This document shows, piece by piece, positions 38,458 through 47,317 of a stretch of DNA of 64,000 bases. The position numbers and the translations under genes were made by a program. The DNA lies in NCBI GenBank assembly GCA_030158665.1, contig JAOASM010000036.1, forward strand, positions 52,838 to 116,837. The letters are read 5' to 3'. The notes under the pieces were generated by a model. That model did not search any database, was not told the DNA's origin, and was given only the letters and a program-made list of their open reading frames with translations. Within the stretch, counting starts at the first letter, position 1. Every line of letters begins with the position of its first letter. This DNA is from Sediminibacterium sp. (GTDB lineage: Bacteria > Bacteroidota > Bacteroidia > Chitinophagales > Chitinophagaceae).

Positions 38458-39600
38458 ATGGCAGGTATCTATCTTCATATTCCTTTTTGTAAAAAAGCTT
38501 GTCACTACTGCAATTTTCACTTTTCTACACAGACAACACATATACAAGCTTTTGTAGATGCCCTTATTCAAGAAATAGCCCTCCAGAAAAGCTATTTAAA
38601 TGAGCCCATTAAGACAATTTACTTTGGTGGAGGCACTCCATCCTTGCTTAATGAGCTTCAGTTAAAAGCAATTGTAGAAGCCATTTATTCCCATTTTGAT
38701 GTAGCCAATTCCATTGAATGCACTTTAGAAGCCAACCCAGACGACATGAACCCTGGTAAATTGGTAGCGTGGAAGCAATTAGGTTTCAATCGCTTAAGTA
38801 TTGGCATTCAAAGTTTCCAAGCACCTGCATTGACATGGATGAATCGCGCACATACTGTTGAACAATCACATGCAGCAATTGATATGGCAAAAAAAGCCGG
38901 AATACACAATTTGAGCATAGATTTGATTTATGGCACACCTACGCTAAGTGACGAGGCTTTAATGGCGGATTTAGATTGGATAAAAAAATACGAGATTGGC
39001 CACGTTTCTTGTTATGCTTTAACTGTAGAAGACAAGACTGCCTTGAAGAAGCTTATTGAGCGTGCTCAAATAGAAGATGTAGATCCAGAAAAACAAGCAA
39101 GACATTTTGAGATCGTTTGTTCTACATTAGAGGCAATGGGCATGGAGCATTATGAAATTTCGAATTTTGCAAAACCGGGTTTTAGGAGTCAACACAATAG
39201 TCATTATTGGTCTGGCCAAACCTATCTTGGATTAGGCCCTTCCGCTCATTCATTCAATACTGTTTCTAGACAATGGAATATTGCAAACAATGCATTGTAT
39301 ATTCAGAGTTTATCCAACAAACAATTGAATTTCGAAATCGAATTTTTAACAGATGCAGATCGCTATAACGAATACATGATGACCAGCTTAAGGCGCATGG
39401 AAGGATTTGATCTTGATTTAATTCAATCTAAATTTGGAGCTAAGTATTGTACACATAGCATCGATATCTTAGAAACCATGCGTTCAAAAAACTTTTTTCA
39501 ACAAGACGGAAATTGTTACACTTTAAGAAATGAAGCAAAATTTTTAGCTGATGGTATTGCTTCGGATTTTTTTATACTAGAATCTGCTCAATCTTCTTAA
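38458..39600 (+). CDS. hemW: HemW-type radical SAM protein (haem chaperone)
   Basis: Radical S-adenosylmethionine protein with the cluster motif CKKACHYCNF (CxxxCxxC) near residue 14. The start MAGIYLHIPFCKK is diagnostic. Other motifs are YFGGGTPS, LEANPDD and RLSIGIQSF. The 380-residue length and a C-terminal HemN-like domain fit HemW, which in studied cases inserts haem rather than oxidising coproporphyrinogen. The ORF-track start six codons earlier is not family-like. Its last 29 bases overlap the 3' end of convergent gpsA. Confidence 0.92.
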   Translation: MAGIYLHIPFCKKACHYCNFHFSTQTTHIQAFVDALIQEIALQKSYLNEPIKTIYFGGGTPSLLNELQLKAIVEAIYSHFDVANSIECTLEANPDDMNPGKLVAWKQLGFNRLSIGIQSFQAPALTWMNRAHTVEQSHAAIDMAKKAGIHNLSIDLIYGTPTLSDEALMADLDWIKKYEIGHVSCYALTVEDKTALKKLIERAQIEDVDPEKQARHFEIVCSTLEAMGMEHYEISNFAKPGFRSQHNSHYWSGQTYLGLGPSAHSFNTVSRQWNIANNALYIQSLSNKQLNFEIEFLTDADRYNEYMMTSLRRMEGFDLDLIQSKFGAKYCTHSIDILETMRSKNFFQQDGNCYTLRNEAKFLADGIASDFFILESAQSS

Positions 39601-40585
39601 ATGTGGCGTTAGGTTCTGCCCCTTCCCATAATATTTGATAGACTGCATCCATAATTGGCAGATTGACTTTCAAAGTTTGATTCATGGTATGAATACACTT
39701 GCTAGCATTGTATCCTTCGGCCACCATGTTCAGCTCTAATTCCGCTGCTCTAACAGAATAGCCTTTTCCAATCATGTTTCCAAAAGTCCTATTTCTACTA
39801 TGTAAAGAATAACATGTAACCAATAAGTCGCCTAAATAAACAGAAGCATTGTGGTTGATGGAACTACAAGTAGTGCCTTCTTTATCCATAATTTCTTTTA
39901 ATAGCAATTGCATTTCTCCAGCACAGTTAGCAATAAACACACTCAAAAAATTATCTCCATATTCCAACCCATGTGCAATACCAGCACCTAATGCATAGAT
40001 ATTTTTAGCCACCCCTGCATACTGCACCCCTAATACATCATTGTTCACTATGGTATTAATATACTCCGATTTAAAATAACTAGCAATGGCAGTTGTTTCG
40101 TCTTCGTCAATTCCAGAAAAAGTCAAATAAGATAATTGTTCCGCAGCAACTTCCTCTGCGTGACTTGGTCCTAATAAAGTGAAGTAAGATGCAATTGGGA
40201 AATTGAATTTTTGCGCAAGGTATTGGTTCAATAAAATATTGTGAACAGGCAATACTCCTTTCACTGCAGAGATGATTGACTTTCCTTTAAGGTCTTCTGT
40301 ATCTAAGGATGCCAAGGTAGATTCGATATGAATAGAAGGAACGGCAACGATAATGATATCCGACTGTGCAACCACCCATTTGATATCCGTAGAGAAACTG
40401 ATTTTTTGTACATCAAAATAGGCGTTTCTTAAGTAATGTGGATTGTGCTTTCGCTTTACAAAATAATCAATATTAGCTTGCTGCCTCACCCACCAAGTTA
40501 TTTGGTTGCCATTATCTGTTACGATCTTAGCAATAGCTGTAGCCCAACTACCACTTCCAATAATACCAATTCGCTTTTGTTCCAT
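39572..40585 (-). CDS. gpsA: glycerol-3-phosphate dehydrogenase (NAD(P)+)
   Basis: Reduces dihydroxyacetone phosphate to sn-glycerol-3-phosphate for phospholipid synthesis. The 337-residue protein has the nucleotide-binding IGIIGSGSWATAIAKI at the N-terminus, the family motifs SAVKGV, LLGPSHAEEV and the catalytic-region Lys in GVAKNIYALGAGIAHG, and NRTFGNMIGKGYSVRAAELELNMVAEGY. Complete. The terminator for the upstream adaptor/TolC operon lies just before it, so it probably has its own promoter. Confidence 0.95.
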   Translation of the reverse strand: MEQKRIGIIGSGSWATAIAKIVTDNGNQITWWVRQQANIDYFVKRKHNPHYLRNAYFDVQKISFSTDIKWVVAQSDIIIVAVPSIHIESTLASLDTEDLKGKSIISAVKGVLPVHNILLNQYLAQKFNFPIASYFTLLGPSHAEEVAAEQLSYLTFSGIDEDETTAIASYFKSEYINTIVNNDVLGVQYAGVAKNIYALGAGIAHGLEYGDNFLSVFIANCAGEMQLLLKEIMDKEGTTCSSINHNASVYLGDLLVTCYSLHSRNRTFGNMIGKGYSVRAAELELNMVAEGYNASKCIHTMNQTLKVNLPIMDAVYQILWEGAEPNATFKKIEQILV

Positions 40586-40607
40586 TGCACAAACATATGA
40601 AATTCAT

Positions 40608-40643
40608 AAAAAAGGGGCGCATTTTTTATATGCGCCCCTTTTA
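40608..40643 (-). terminator. rho-independent terminator after the efflux adaptor gene
   Basis: A perfect 13-bp stem (AAAAGGGGCGCAT / ATGCGCCCCTTTT) with a seven-base T/A loop at 40610-40642. On the minus strand the 3' arm runs into TTTTTT. It sits between the adaptor stop codon and the gpsA start. Confidence 0.85.
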
Positions 40644-40667
40644 AGGGTAGATTTTATACTATTGTCC

Positions 40668-42014
40668 CTATTTTTTCTCTTCAAATAACTTTTCTTTCGT
40701 TACTACTTTCACTAAAGATCCATCTTTTAATGTTTTACTAACAATGCTATAAGGCCCTGTTACCACTTGGTCACCCACCTTTAAGCCAGATATTTCGATA
40801 AAGTTTAAATCTTGAATATCCGTTTTAACTTTGACCATTTTAACCTTATTGTCTTTTTGCAACACAAACACCACTTCATTTAACTCTTCCTCTTTTTTAG
40901 ACTCATTTTCAGATCCATTATTAGACTTATTAGAGACTTTGGTGTCTTTTCCTTGGCCATCACTATCTCTTGTTGTTACCGCATTCAATGGAACTGAAAT
41001 GACATTTACTTTAGACTTAGTTTGAATATCTGCACTTGCAGTCATTCCTGGTCTAAATGGAAATATTGCATTTTCTTTAATTAAGTCTGCATAGCTATCT
41101 GTTAACAAACGGATATGCACTTTGTAATTTGCTACTTCAGCTGCTGCACTGATTCCTGAAGCTGCAGTGATTGGATTGGCAATCTTATAGACAATACCTT
41201 TGAATTTTCTATTGTTATATGCATCCACTTCTACCAAAGCCGTATCGCCCAACTTCACTTTAGTGATGTCGTTCTCACCCACATCCACTCTCACTTCAAT
41301 GCTCTTCATATCTGCCACACGCATCATTTCGGTACCAGCCATTTGCGCAGTTCCAACTACACGCTCACCTTTCTTTACATTCATCAAACTAATGATACCA
41401 TCCATTGGTGATACAATGGTAGTTCTAGCTAAGTCTTTTTCTGCTCTAGCCAATTGCGCTTTCACACCTTGAACTTGAGCTTCTCCACTTTTGATAGACT
41501 CTTTAGCTGCATTGTAACTTGATTCTGCCGCACGGTAAGTTTGTTCAACCTGCTCGTATTCTGCTCTAGAAACAATTTTATCCGCGAATAATTTTTTATA
41601 TCGCTCATATGCAGCTTTCGCATTTTCGTAGCCATTCTTTAAACCACTTAAACTTGCTTTTACATTTTCATATTGCGCTTTCACTTGGTTCACAGAAGCA
41701 GTTACTTGGTCTCTTTGAGATGAGTAGATATCAGCATAGATTTTAGCCAAAATCTGTCCCTTAGTTACTTTTGCACCTTCTTCTACAAACAAGCTAACAA
41801 TCTCACCAGAAATATCTGGGCTTACTTTAACTTCAATTTCAGGGTACACTTTTCCACTTGCATTTACTGACTCAGTGATTGTTCTTAGTTCTACTTTTTC
41901 AACTGTAACCTCTGTGCCTTGTTCTTTTCCAATGACACCTGCTTTTTTAAGTCCTACTAGTAATACAACTAGTGCGACAAAACCTACAATACTCCAAATG
42001 ATTTTCTTATTCAT
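40668..42014 (-). CDS. HlyD/MacA-type periplasmic adaptor of an efflux system
   Basis: Membrane-fusion protein bridging an inner-membrane pump to a TolC channel. The 448-residue protein has one N-terminal membrane helix, a biotinyl-lipoyl-like half (PDISGEIVSLFVEEGAKVTKGQILAKI), a long helical hairpin coiled coil (about residues 90-190), the second lipoyl half (TTIVSPMDGIISLMNVKKGERV), and beta-barrel and membrane-proximal domains. It contains a Ser/Asn/Lys/Glu-rich insert (about 370-395). It follows the TolC gene by 29 bases. No pump gene (RND or MacB type) is adjacent. Confidence 0.9.
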   Translation of the reverse strand: MNKKIIWSIVGFVALVVLLVGLKKAGVIGKEQGTEVTVEKVELRTITESVNASGKVYPEIEVKVSPDISGEIVSLFVEEGAKVTKGQILAKIYADIYSSQRDQVTASVNQVKAQYENVKASLSGLKNGYENAKAAYERYKKLFADKIVSRAEYEQVEQTYRAAESSYNAAKESIKSGEAQVQGVKAQLARAEKDLARTTIVSPMDGIISLMNVKKGERVVGTAQMAGTEMMRVADMKSIEVRVDVGENDITKVKLGDTALVEVDAYNNRKFKGIVYKIANPITAASGISAAAEVANYKVHIRLLTDSYADLIKENAIFPFRPGMTASADIQTKSKVNVISVPLNAVTTRDSDGQGKDTKVSNKSNNGSENESKKEEELNEVVFVLQKDNKVKMVKVKTDIQDLNFIEISGLKVGDQVVTGPYSIVSKTLKDGSLVKVVTKEKLFEEKK

Positions 42015-42043
42015 TTTATTTATTTTACGATGCGATTAAAAGA

Positions 42044-43504
42044 TTAAAGAGAAAGTGATTCTCCTTTATAAAACTCAAGTAATTTGATTCTAAATACATA
42101 CTCATACTGAGCTGATTTATAATTTACTTTAGCCTTTAAAAAATTATTCTGATTGTTTAACAATTCGATCGTTCCTAATAGTCCTAATTCATAACGCTTA
42201 GTTGCAAAACTATACGCTTTCTCTGCAGATGTAACTGCCTTTTGAGTGGCATTCAACTTATTAAACGCTACTACTGCATTGGTATACGCAGCATAAATAT
42301 CTTGCTTTAACTTTCTTTGCGTATTTTCTTGTTGCAAACTAGCAGATTGGTAATTTAACTTAGACTGCTGATAAGCCGTTTTGGATTGATTGGCATTGAA
42401 GATTGGAATTGACAATTGGAATCCAAAGTTCTGTCCAAAGTTATTATCCAATTGCTTTCCCCATCCCTTCCATATATTACTAAAATCTCTATTACTTGTA
42501 ATGGTATTGTATATAGGACTTTGTACATAATACTTAGCAGATCCAACAGTCACAAATGGACTTGTTGGTGAAATATTGCTAAATCCAGCGGACTCAACAC
42601 CACTGATGTACTTGAAAGAATTAGAAAAATTCGAACTCAAAGAATAGCCGAAGCTTAAAGTAGGGAAAAATCCTGCTTTAGCTACCAAACGATTTTTTTC
42701 AGCCGCCTTTAATCTAAGATTTGCCGCTTTGATATTCGGTAAATTTTGTTCCGCAACACCAAACACATAGTCGGGTTGTAAGTCTGCAAAACCTTGTAAT
42801 TTAATTTTATCTACCGGTTGCACATACACATCAAATGCCTCCGCTGCATCTAAATTCAATAATGCCTTTAAACTTAATTTACTTTGCTCTACATTGGAGA
42901 TAGCAGTAATATAATTACTACTGTCATTAGCCAATTGTGTTTCCAATTCTAATAAGTTGATCTCAGGCAACAAACCCACTTCTACACGCTTCTTTGTAGC
43001 AGCTAATTGTTCTGTAGTTTGTGCAATTTGAATTTTTGCAATTTCAGATTGTTCGATGGTAGACAACACTTGTAAATAAAATGTAGCCACATTTAATGAG
43101 ATATCATTAGATGCAGTTTGAAGATCAGCGATACTTGCCAACCAGCTATAATTACTTGCAGCTGCTGTATTTCCTAATCTGTTATTATTGTACAACTGTA
43201 CGCCTCCATTCACTCCAAAGTTATTGTACAAAAATTGCGTTGTAGTGAACGCGTTTGTAACAGGATCAATTGAACGTCCTAGACGCATTCCCAAGCCAGA
43301 AGACCCACTCATGGTAGGTAATTGATTAGATTTTGCTTGATCTGCTTGTAATTTGGCCAACCTAGCTTGAATGTCTGCTTGCTGAACCGAAATATTGTGC
43401 TTGATAGCATATTCCACACAGGTTCTTAAATCCCATTGTTTTGGGGTTTGAGCCGTCAAAGACATAGTCAACACTAGAAAAATAAACGAAAAAATGTATT
43501 TCAT
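42044..43504 (-). CDS. TolC family outer-membrane efflux protein
   Basis: Outer-membrane trimeric channel. The 486-residue protein has a signal peptide (MKYIFSFIFLVLTMSLTAQ) and two OEP repeats of long helices with beta segments (WDLRTCVEYAIKHNISVQQADIQ at the start of repeat 1, FQLSIPIFNANQSKTAYQQSKLNYQ in repeat 2, ending YELGLLGTIELLNNQNNFLKAKVNY). It is upstream of the adaptor gene on the same strand. Confidence 0.92.
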   Translation of the reverse strand: MKYIFSFIFLVLTMSLTAQTPKQWDLRTCVEYAIKHNISVQQADIQARLAKLQADQAKSNQLPTMSGSSGLGMRLGRSIDPVTNAFTTTQFLYNNFGVNGGVQLYNNNRLGNTAAASNYSWLASIADLQTASNDISLNVATFYLQVLSTIEQSEIAKIQIAQTTEQLAATKKRVEVGLLPEINLLELETQLANDSSNYITAISNVEQSKLSLKALLNLDAAEAFDVYVQPVDKIKLQGFADLQPDYVFGVAEQNLPNIKAANLRLKAAEKNRLVAKAGFFPTLSFGYSLSSNFSNSFKYISGVESAGFSNISPTSPFVTVGSAKYYVQSPIYNTITSNRDFSNIWKGWGKQLDNNFGQNFGFQLSIPIFNANQSKTAYQQSKLNYQSASLQQENTQRKLKQDIYAAYTNAVVAFNKLNATQKAVTSAEKAYSFATKRYELGLLGTIELLNNQNNFLKAKVNYKSAQYEYVFRIKLLEFYKGESLSL

Positions 43505-43542
43505 TGGTGGTATTGATAATTATAAATTCCTATTATACAATA

Positions 43543-43550
43543 CAAAAGTA
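43543..43550 (-). promoter_or_regulatory. -7 box upstream of the TolC-adaptor operon
   Basis: The minus strand reads TACTTTTG, a TAnnTTTG match, 38 bases before the TolC ATG. No -33 element at the expected spacing. Confidence 0.4.
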
Positions 43551-43641
43551 ATGTAAACCTTAAGAGTTGTCTAATTTTTAGACAAACGGACTTCAAATTG
43601 GCTGAACAGCTATGGGTGGGTATAAAAGGCTTAGTTCTCCT

Positions 43642-44973
43642 TTATGAGGTCTTTTTGTAGTAGAATAATCGGTACAATACCAATACGATTGCTACTAGGA
43701 TGACCGCCGTCAGCGCTGCATAAGGCTTATCTATCACAACTGCCACTGCCACAAAAGCGTATGAAAGCACAAAAAGGACACAAAAAAGAGGGGTCCATCG
43801 CTTTAATCCTCCTGTTACTGAGGCATCCCCCTGATTTTTTCTCCTTAAAATAAGTAGGGTCGCTGCAGAAGTACTCATCCCTAAACAATCTAAGAAAATA
43901 CTAAAACTCAACACATCGTCTACCCCTTTTCCAAAAAAGGTGATTAAAATAGTGGTGATAGCAAATACGGTCAATCCCGGAACCAACGCATCTGTTTTAG
44001 GATGCTTTTTTTGAAACACAGCAGGTAATACCTTATCCTCACTCATCGCAAACATCACCCTTGGATTGCTCATTAAAATAACATTCACATAAGCCAATAC
44101 ACTTAAGACCATCGCAAAGTCGAAAACTTTAGCTCCCAATTTCCCAAACCATGCTTCAAATAAAAGTGACCCAATCGCATTGGCGTTTTTAATGTTATCG
44201 AATCCAATTACTTTTACATAGGTATAATTGATTGCTAAATATAAAAATAACACCAACAAAATGCCAATCACAATCCCTCTTTGCATCGTCTTTGCAGAAC
44301 TTACTTCTGCTCCAAAATTGATTGTTTGTTGATATCCTCCGTAGGTAAAAAATACAGCCACCAAACTTACCATCAATAACAATACTCCATTGGTGCCATC
44401 ATACACATATACTTTGCCTTCATTGAAACCATGAGGCGCCACACTAACTCCTTTAAATAATGAGGTAATCAATAAAAGGATTAAACTAATTTTCACCACC
44501 ATCAATACATTCTGCGTTCTACTACTTGTTTTTAATCCTAGTAAATTAACGATGTAAAATAGTCCAACCGAAAAAGAGGCGACACCTATATTGAATAAGG
44601 TTCCTGAAGGTCGACCAAATAATAAATCACTCACATAGTCCGCCCCAATTAAGGCCACAACAGCTAAAGAGGCAGCATTGCTAATTAAGATCAATACATT
44701 AATAGTAAAACCGACACCAGGGTGATAACAATGTGCAAAAACTTTATAGTAACCACCCATCACTGGCAATCTTTGGCCAATTTCTGCATAGGTTAAAGCA
44801 CCAAACAAAGCAATGATGCCACCGATGATCCAAGCACTAAAAAAAATGAGTGGTGTGCCAGACTTAGCGGCAATAGTTGCAGGTGTTTTGAAAATACCCA
44901 TTCCTATCACTAAGCTCACGACGATCATGGTTAGGCTAAAAAAATTAATACTTTGTTTTGCTTTTGTACTCAT
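43642..44973 (-). CDS. APC family amino-acid permease
   Basis: A 443-residue inner-membrane transporter with about twelve membrane helices. The first helix carries the APC unwound-helix glycine motif (SLVIGMGIFKTPATIAAKSG) and helix 2 has TYAEIGQRLPVMGGYY, which resembles the LAT/serine-threonine exchanger branch. I start at MSTKAKQSINFF (44973); the ORF-track extension to 45015 lacks family similarity. The substrate is not predictable. It is divergent from the riboswitch-controlled receptor gene. Confidence 0.88.
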   Translation of the reverse strand: MSTKAKQSINFFSLTMIVVSLVIGMGIFKTPATIAAKSGTPLIFFSAWIIGGIIALFGALTYAEIGQRLPVMGGYYKVFAHCYHPGVGFTINVLILISNAASLAVVALIGADYVSDLLFGRPSGTLFNIGVASFSVGLFYIVNLLGLKTSSRTQNVLMVVKISLILLLITSLFKGVSVAPHGFNEGKVYVYDGTNGVLLLMVSLVAVFFTYGGYQQTINFGAEVSSAKTMQRGIVIGILLVLFLYLAINYTYVKVIGFDNIKNANAIGSLLFEAWFGKLGAKVFDFAMVLSVLAYVNVILMSNPRVMFAMSEDKVLPAVFQKKHPKTDALVPGLTVFAITTILITFFGKGVDDVLSFSIFLDCLGMSTSAATLLILRRKNQGDASVTGGLKRWTPLFCVLFVLSYAFVAVAVVIDKPYAALTAVILVAIVLVLYRLFYYKKTS

Positions 44974-45077
44974 AGGAAATGGCTTTAACACTTTTCTTAA
45001 ATATAAATGTAGCAAACTTATTGGGAGTTTTCAACAATGGGTTAATAATTAAATCCATCCACTCTTTCAAAAGAGAA

Positions 45078-45085
45078 TAAGTTTG
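45078..45085 (+). promoter_or_regulatory. -7 box for the riboswitch-btuB transcript
   Basis: TAAGTTTG matches TAnnTTTG and lies directly before the 5' end of the cobalamin riboswitch, which is where a promoter is required. No TTTG at the -33 spacing. Confidence 0.5.
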
Positions 45086-45091
45086 TCTCTG

Positions 45092-45250
45092 ATTAGGTTC
45101 ATGTAAATGATTAAAAGGGAATCCCGTTAAAACCGGGAGCTATTCCCGTAGCTGTATGTTCGATGCAAAAGCATTAAGTCAAATCCACTGAAGCAATTCG
45201 GGAAGGATGACTTTGAGAAGAACGAGCCAGAAGACCTGCCTGATTAAAAG
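45092..45250 (+). promoter_or_regulatory. cobalamin (AdoCbl) riboswitch
   Basis: A B12-sensing leader RNA in the 364-base gene-free interval 44974-45337. Conserved elements appear in order: a 5' P1 strand (GATTAGGTTCATG), an internal GC hairpin (AATCCCGTTAAAACCGGGA), the B12-box-like core (AAATCCACTG then CGGGAAGGAT), and the 3' block GAGCCAGAAGACCTGCCTGATT, close to the consensus AGCCAGGAGACCTGCC. It precedes a BtuB-like receptor, the classic partner. Expected action is repression when cobalamin is plentiful. The rest of the interval holds the expression platform (next entry) and the -7 box. Confidence 0.92.
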
Positions 45251-45309
45251 AAACCAACAGCTTTCGGGTAAAAAGCAAGGATTTGTAAAAGAATTCTCTT
45301 TATCAGGAA

Positions 45310-45343
45310 GCTCATTGTTCACTCAAAAAACAAAACAATGAGC
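45310..45343 (+). promoter_or_regulatory. hairpin burying the btuB-like start codon (riboswitch expression platform)
   Basis: A perfect 10-bp inverted repeat, GCTCATTGTT and AACAATGAGC, with a 14-base A-rich loop. The 3' arm contains the start ATG at 45338-45340, so the folded hairpin would hide the start codon. No T-run follows, so it is not a terminator. I infer a translational off-state controlled by the riboswitch upstream. Confidence 0.65.
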
Positions 45344-47260
45344 AAAAAAATTATGACGCTCTCGGTGTGCCTTATCGCCACCATGTCCAACCTCTTTGGA
45401 CAACAAAAAGACTCCACTAAGACAACCCAATTGGAGGATGTGATTGTGACTGCCAATAAAATTGAGCAGAAACAAAATGGAACAAGTAAAGTGATCACCC
45501 TAATTACTGCTGCACAAATTCAACAAAATGCTGGAAGAACCATTGCACAAGTGTTGAATGAACAAGCTGGATTAAGTTTGCCAGGAACTTTAAGCAATTT
45601 AGGAACTGTGCCAAGTATTTATATGCGTGGAGCAGCTTCTGGAAGAACATTAATTTTATTAGATGGTGCACCAGTTGGAGACCCTTCCATGATTAGCAAT
45701 GAATTTGATTTGAATTTAGTGCCATTGAATCAAGTGGAGCGTATTGAAATCTTGAAAGGTGCACAAAGTACACTCTATGGCTCTGACGCGATTGGTGGAG
45801 TCATCAACATCATTACAAAATCAAAAGGAGTGCCGTTTGTGACAGGCGCATTAAGCTATGGTAGCTATGGTACCAAACAAGGCAACCTTCAGTTCAATAG
45901 TAACATCAATAAGTTGAATTATACCATTGGATTTGAAAATCAAAATGCAGATGGATTCTCCTCTGCAAAAGATATCACCAATAAAGCCAACTTTGATAAG
46001 GATGGGTATCAGAACAATAGCTTTTTTGTGAAAGCTAAATACCAGATTGATTCACTTTGGAACTTGCAGGTATCCAGCAGAAAAACTGCTTACAAATCTG
46101 CAATTGACTATGGTGGATTCCGAGATGATAAAGACAACGAATTCAAAAATGCAACCACAATGAGCGGACTTGTATTGCAATATAAAAAAGCTAAAACAAC
46201 TTTTCAAGTTCAATACCAATTCACCACACAAGACAGAACTTATTTGAATGATAGTACAGATAGAACTTACTTGATTTACGAAAACAATCAATATGCCGGA
46301 AAGACGCATTTTGCAGATGCCTTTTTATCTACGCCAATACATAAAAACATTCAGTGGATTGTTGGTACAGATTTTAGATACGGATCTTATAACCAAACCT
46401 ATGCATCCATTAGTCAATGGGGACCATATAACGATGCTTTTAAAGATACTTTTCAATTTCAGAATGCATTGTACACATCGGTTTTAATCAATGACAATGC
46501 AAAAAAATGGTTGATAGAATTAGGAGGAAGATACAATCACCACAATCGCTTTGGCAACAACCAAACATTCACATTGAACCCTTCATATGCATTAACTGAT
46601 CAGGTTCGTTTGATAGCAAGTATTTCCACCGGATTCAAAGCACCTTCACTTTATCAAATCAGCTATAACGACCAATTAAAAGCTGAAACCTCATTTAATA
46701 CAGAGTTGGGTGTTTCGTTCAGAAAAGGACCCGTTTTTGCAAGAGCAGTGTATTATAATCGTAACATAAAAAATGGCATTGATTATAATTATATTGATTA
46801 TAACTTTTTCAATTTTATCCAACAAAAAGTCCATGGATTAGAAATTGAGATACAACATCCCATCAATGAAAAGCATCAGTTTTCGGCGAACTATACCTTA
46901 ATGAATGGACAAGAAACCAATCAAAATAGAATCACCACCACCGATACAATTACCTATAATTATTTATTAAAGCGTCCAAAACACAGCTTAAATCTTCAAT
47001 GGCATTATACCATCAATAAAAAATGGGATGCTAGCCTAACAGGAAGATTTATTAGCGAACGTAAGGACGTAGGCGGGTATGCCACTCCAGATGTGACATT
47101 AGGCTATTATACATTGCTTAATGCCGCTATTCAATACAAATGGAGCAATCGTATAATCTTATTCGCGAATGGTCAAAATCTACTGAATGACAATTTCAGT
47201 GAAATCAGTGGTTACAATGCCATTGGAAGGATGATGCAATTTGGGATACGTTTGAATTAG
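45338..47260 (+). CDS. btuB: TonB-dependent cobalamin receptor, BtuB-like
   Basis: Outer-membrane receptor that imports vitamin B12 or related corrinoids using TonB energy. The 640-residue protein has a signal peptide, a TonB-box-like start after QLEDVIVTANK, a plug domain (IYMRGAASGRTLILLDGAPVGDP, VERIEILKGAQSTLYGSDAIGGVINIITK) and a 22-strand barrel ending IGRMMQFGIRLN. The assignment to cobalamin rests on the riboswitch directly upstream together with overall BtuB-like size. No btuCDF genes are in the window. Confidence 0.9.
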   Translation: MSKKIMTLSVCLIATMSNLFGQQKDSTKTTQLEDVIVTANKIEQKQNGTSKVITLITAAQIQQNAGRTIAQVLNEQAGLSLPGTLSNLGTVPSIYMRGAASGRTLILLDGAPVGDPSMISNEFDLNLVPLNQVERIEILKGAQSTLYGSDAIGGVINIITKSKGVPFVTGALSYGSYGTKQGNLQFNSNINKLNYTIGFENQNADGFSSAKDITNKANFDKDGYQNNSFFVKAKYQIDSLWNLQVSSRKTAYKSAIDYGGFRDDKDNEFKNATTMSGLVLQYKKAKTTFQVQYQFTTQDRTYLNDSTDRTYLIYENNQYAGKTHFADAFLSTPIHKNIQWIVGTDFRYGSYNQTYASISQWGPYNDAFKDTFQFQNALYTSVLINDNAKKWLIELGGRYNHHNRFGNNQTFTLNPSYALTDQVRLIASISTGFKAPSLYQISYNDQLKAETSFNTELGVSFRKGPVFARAVYYNRNIKNGIDYNYIDYNFFNFIQQKVHGLEIEIQHPINEKHQFSANYTLMNGQETNQNRITTTDTITYNYLLKRPKHSLNLQWHYTINKKWDASLTGRFISERKDVGGYATPDVTLGYYTLLNAAIQYKWSNRIILFANGQNLLNDNFSEISGYNAIGRMMQFGIRLN

Positions 47261-47282
47261 ATTTTAATGGGTTAGTAAATTT

Positions 47283-47317
47283 AAAAAAGCTTTGTATCTT
47301 CATACAAAGCTTTTTTT
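47283..47317 (+). terminator. rho-independent terminator between btuB and marC
   Basis: A perfect 15-bp stem, AAAAAAGCTTTGTAT / ATACAAAGCTTTTTT, with a CTTC tetraloop followed by Ts. The last T is immediately followed by the marC ATG at 47318, so the terminator occupies the whole space where a marC leader would be. Confidence 0.85.

Noticed and set aside
45070-45301. Complementarity AAAGAGAAT / ATTCTCTTT flanking the riboswitch
   Set aside because: The left arm overlaps the likely -7 box and so would not be transcribed; the match is probably chance.
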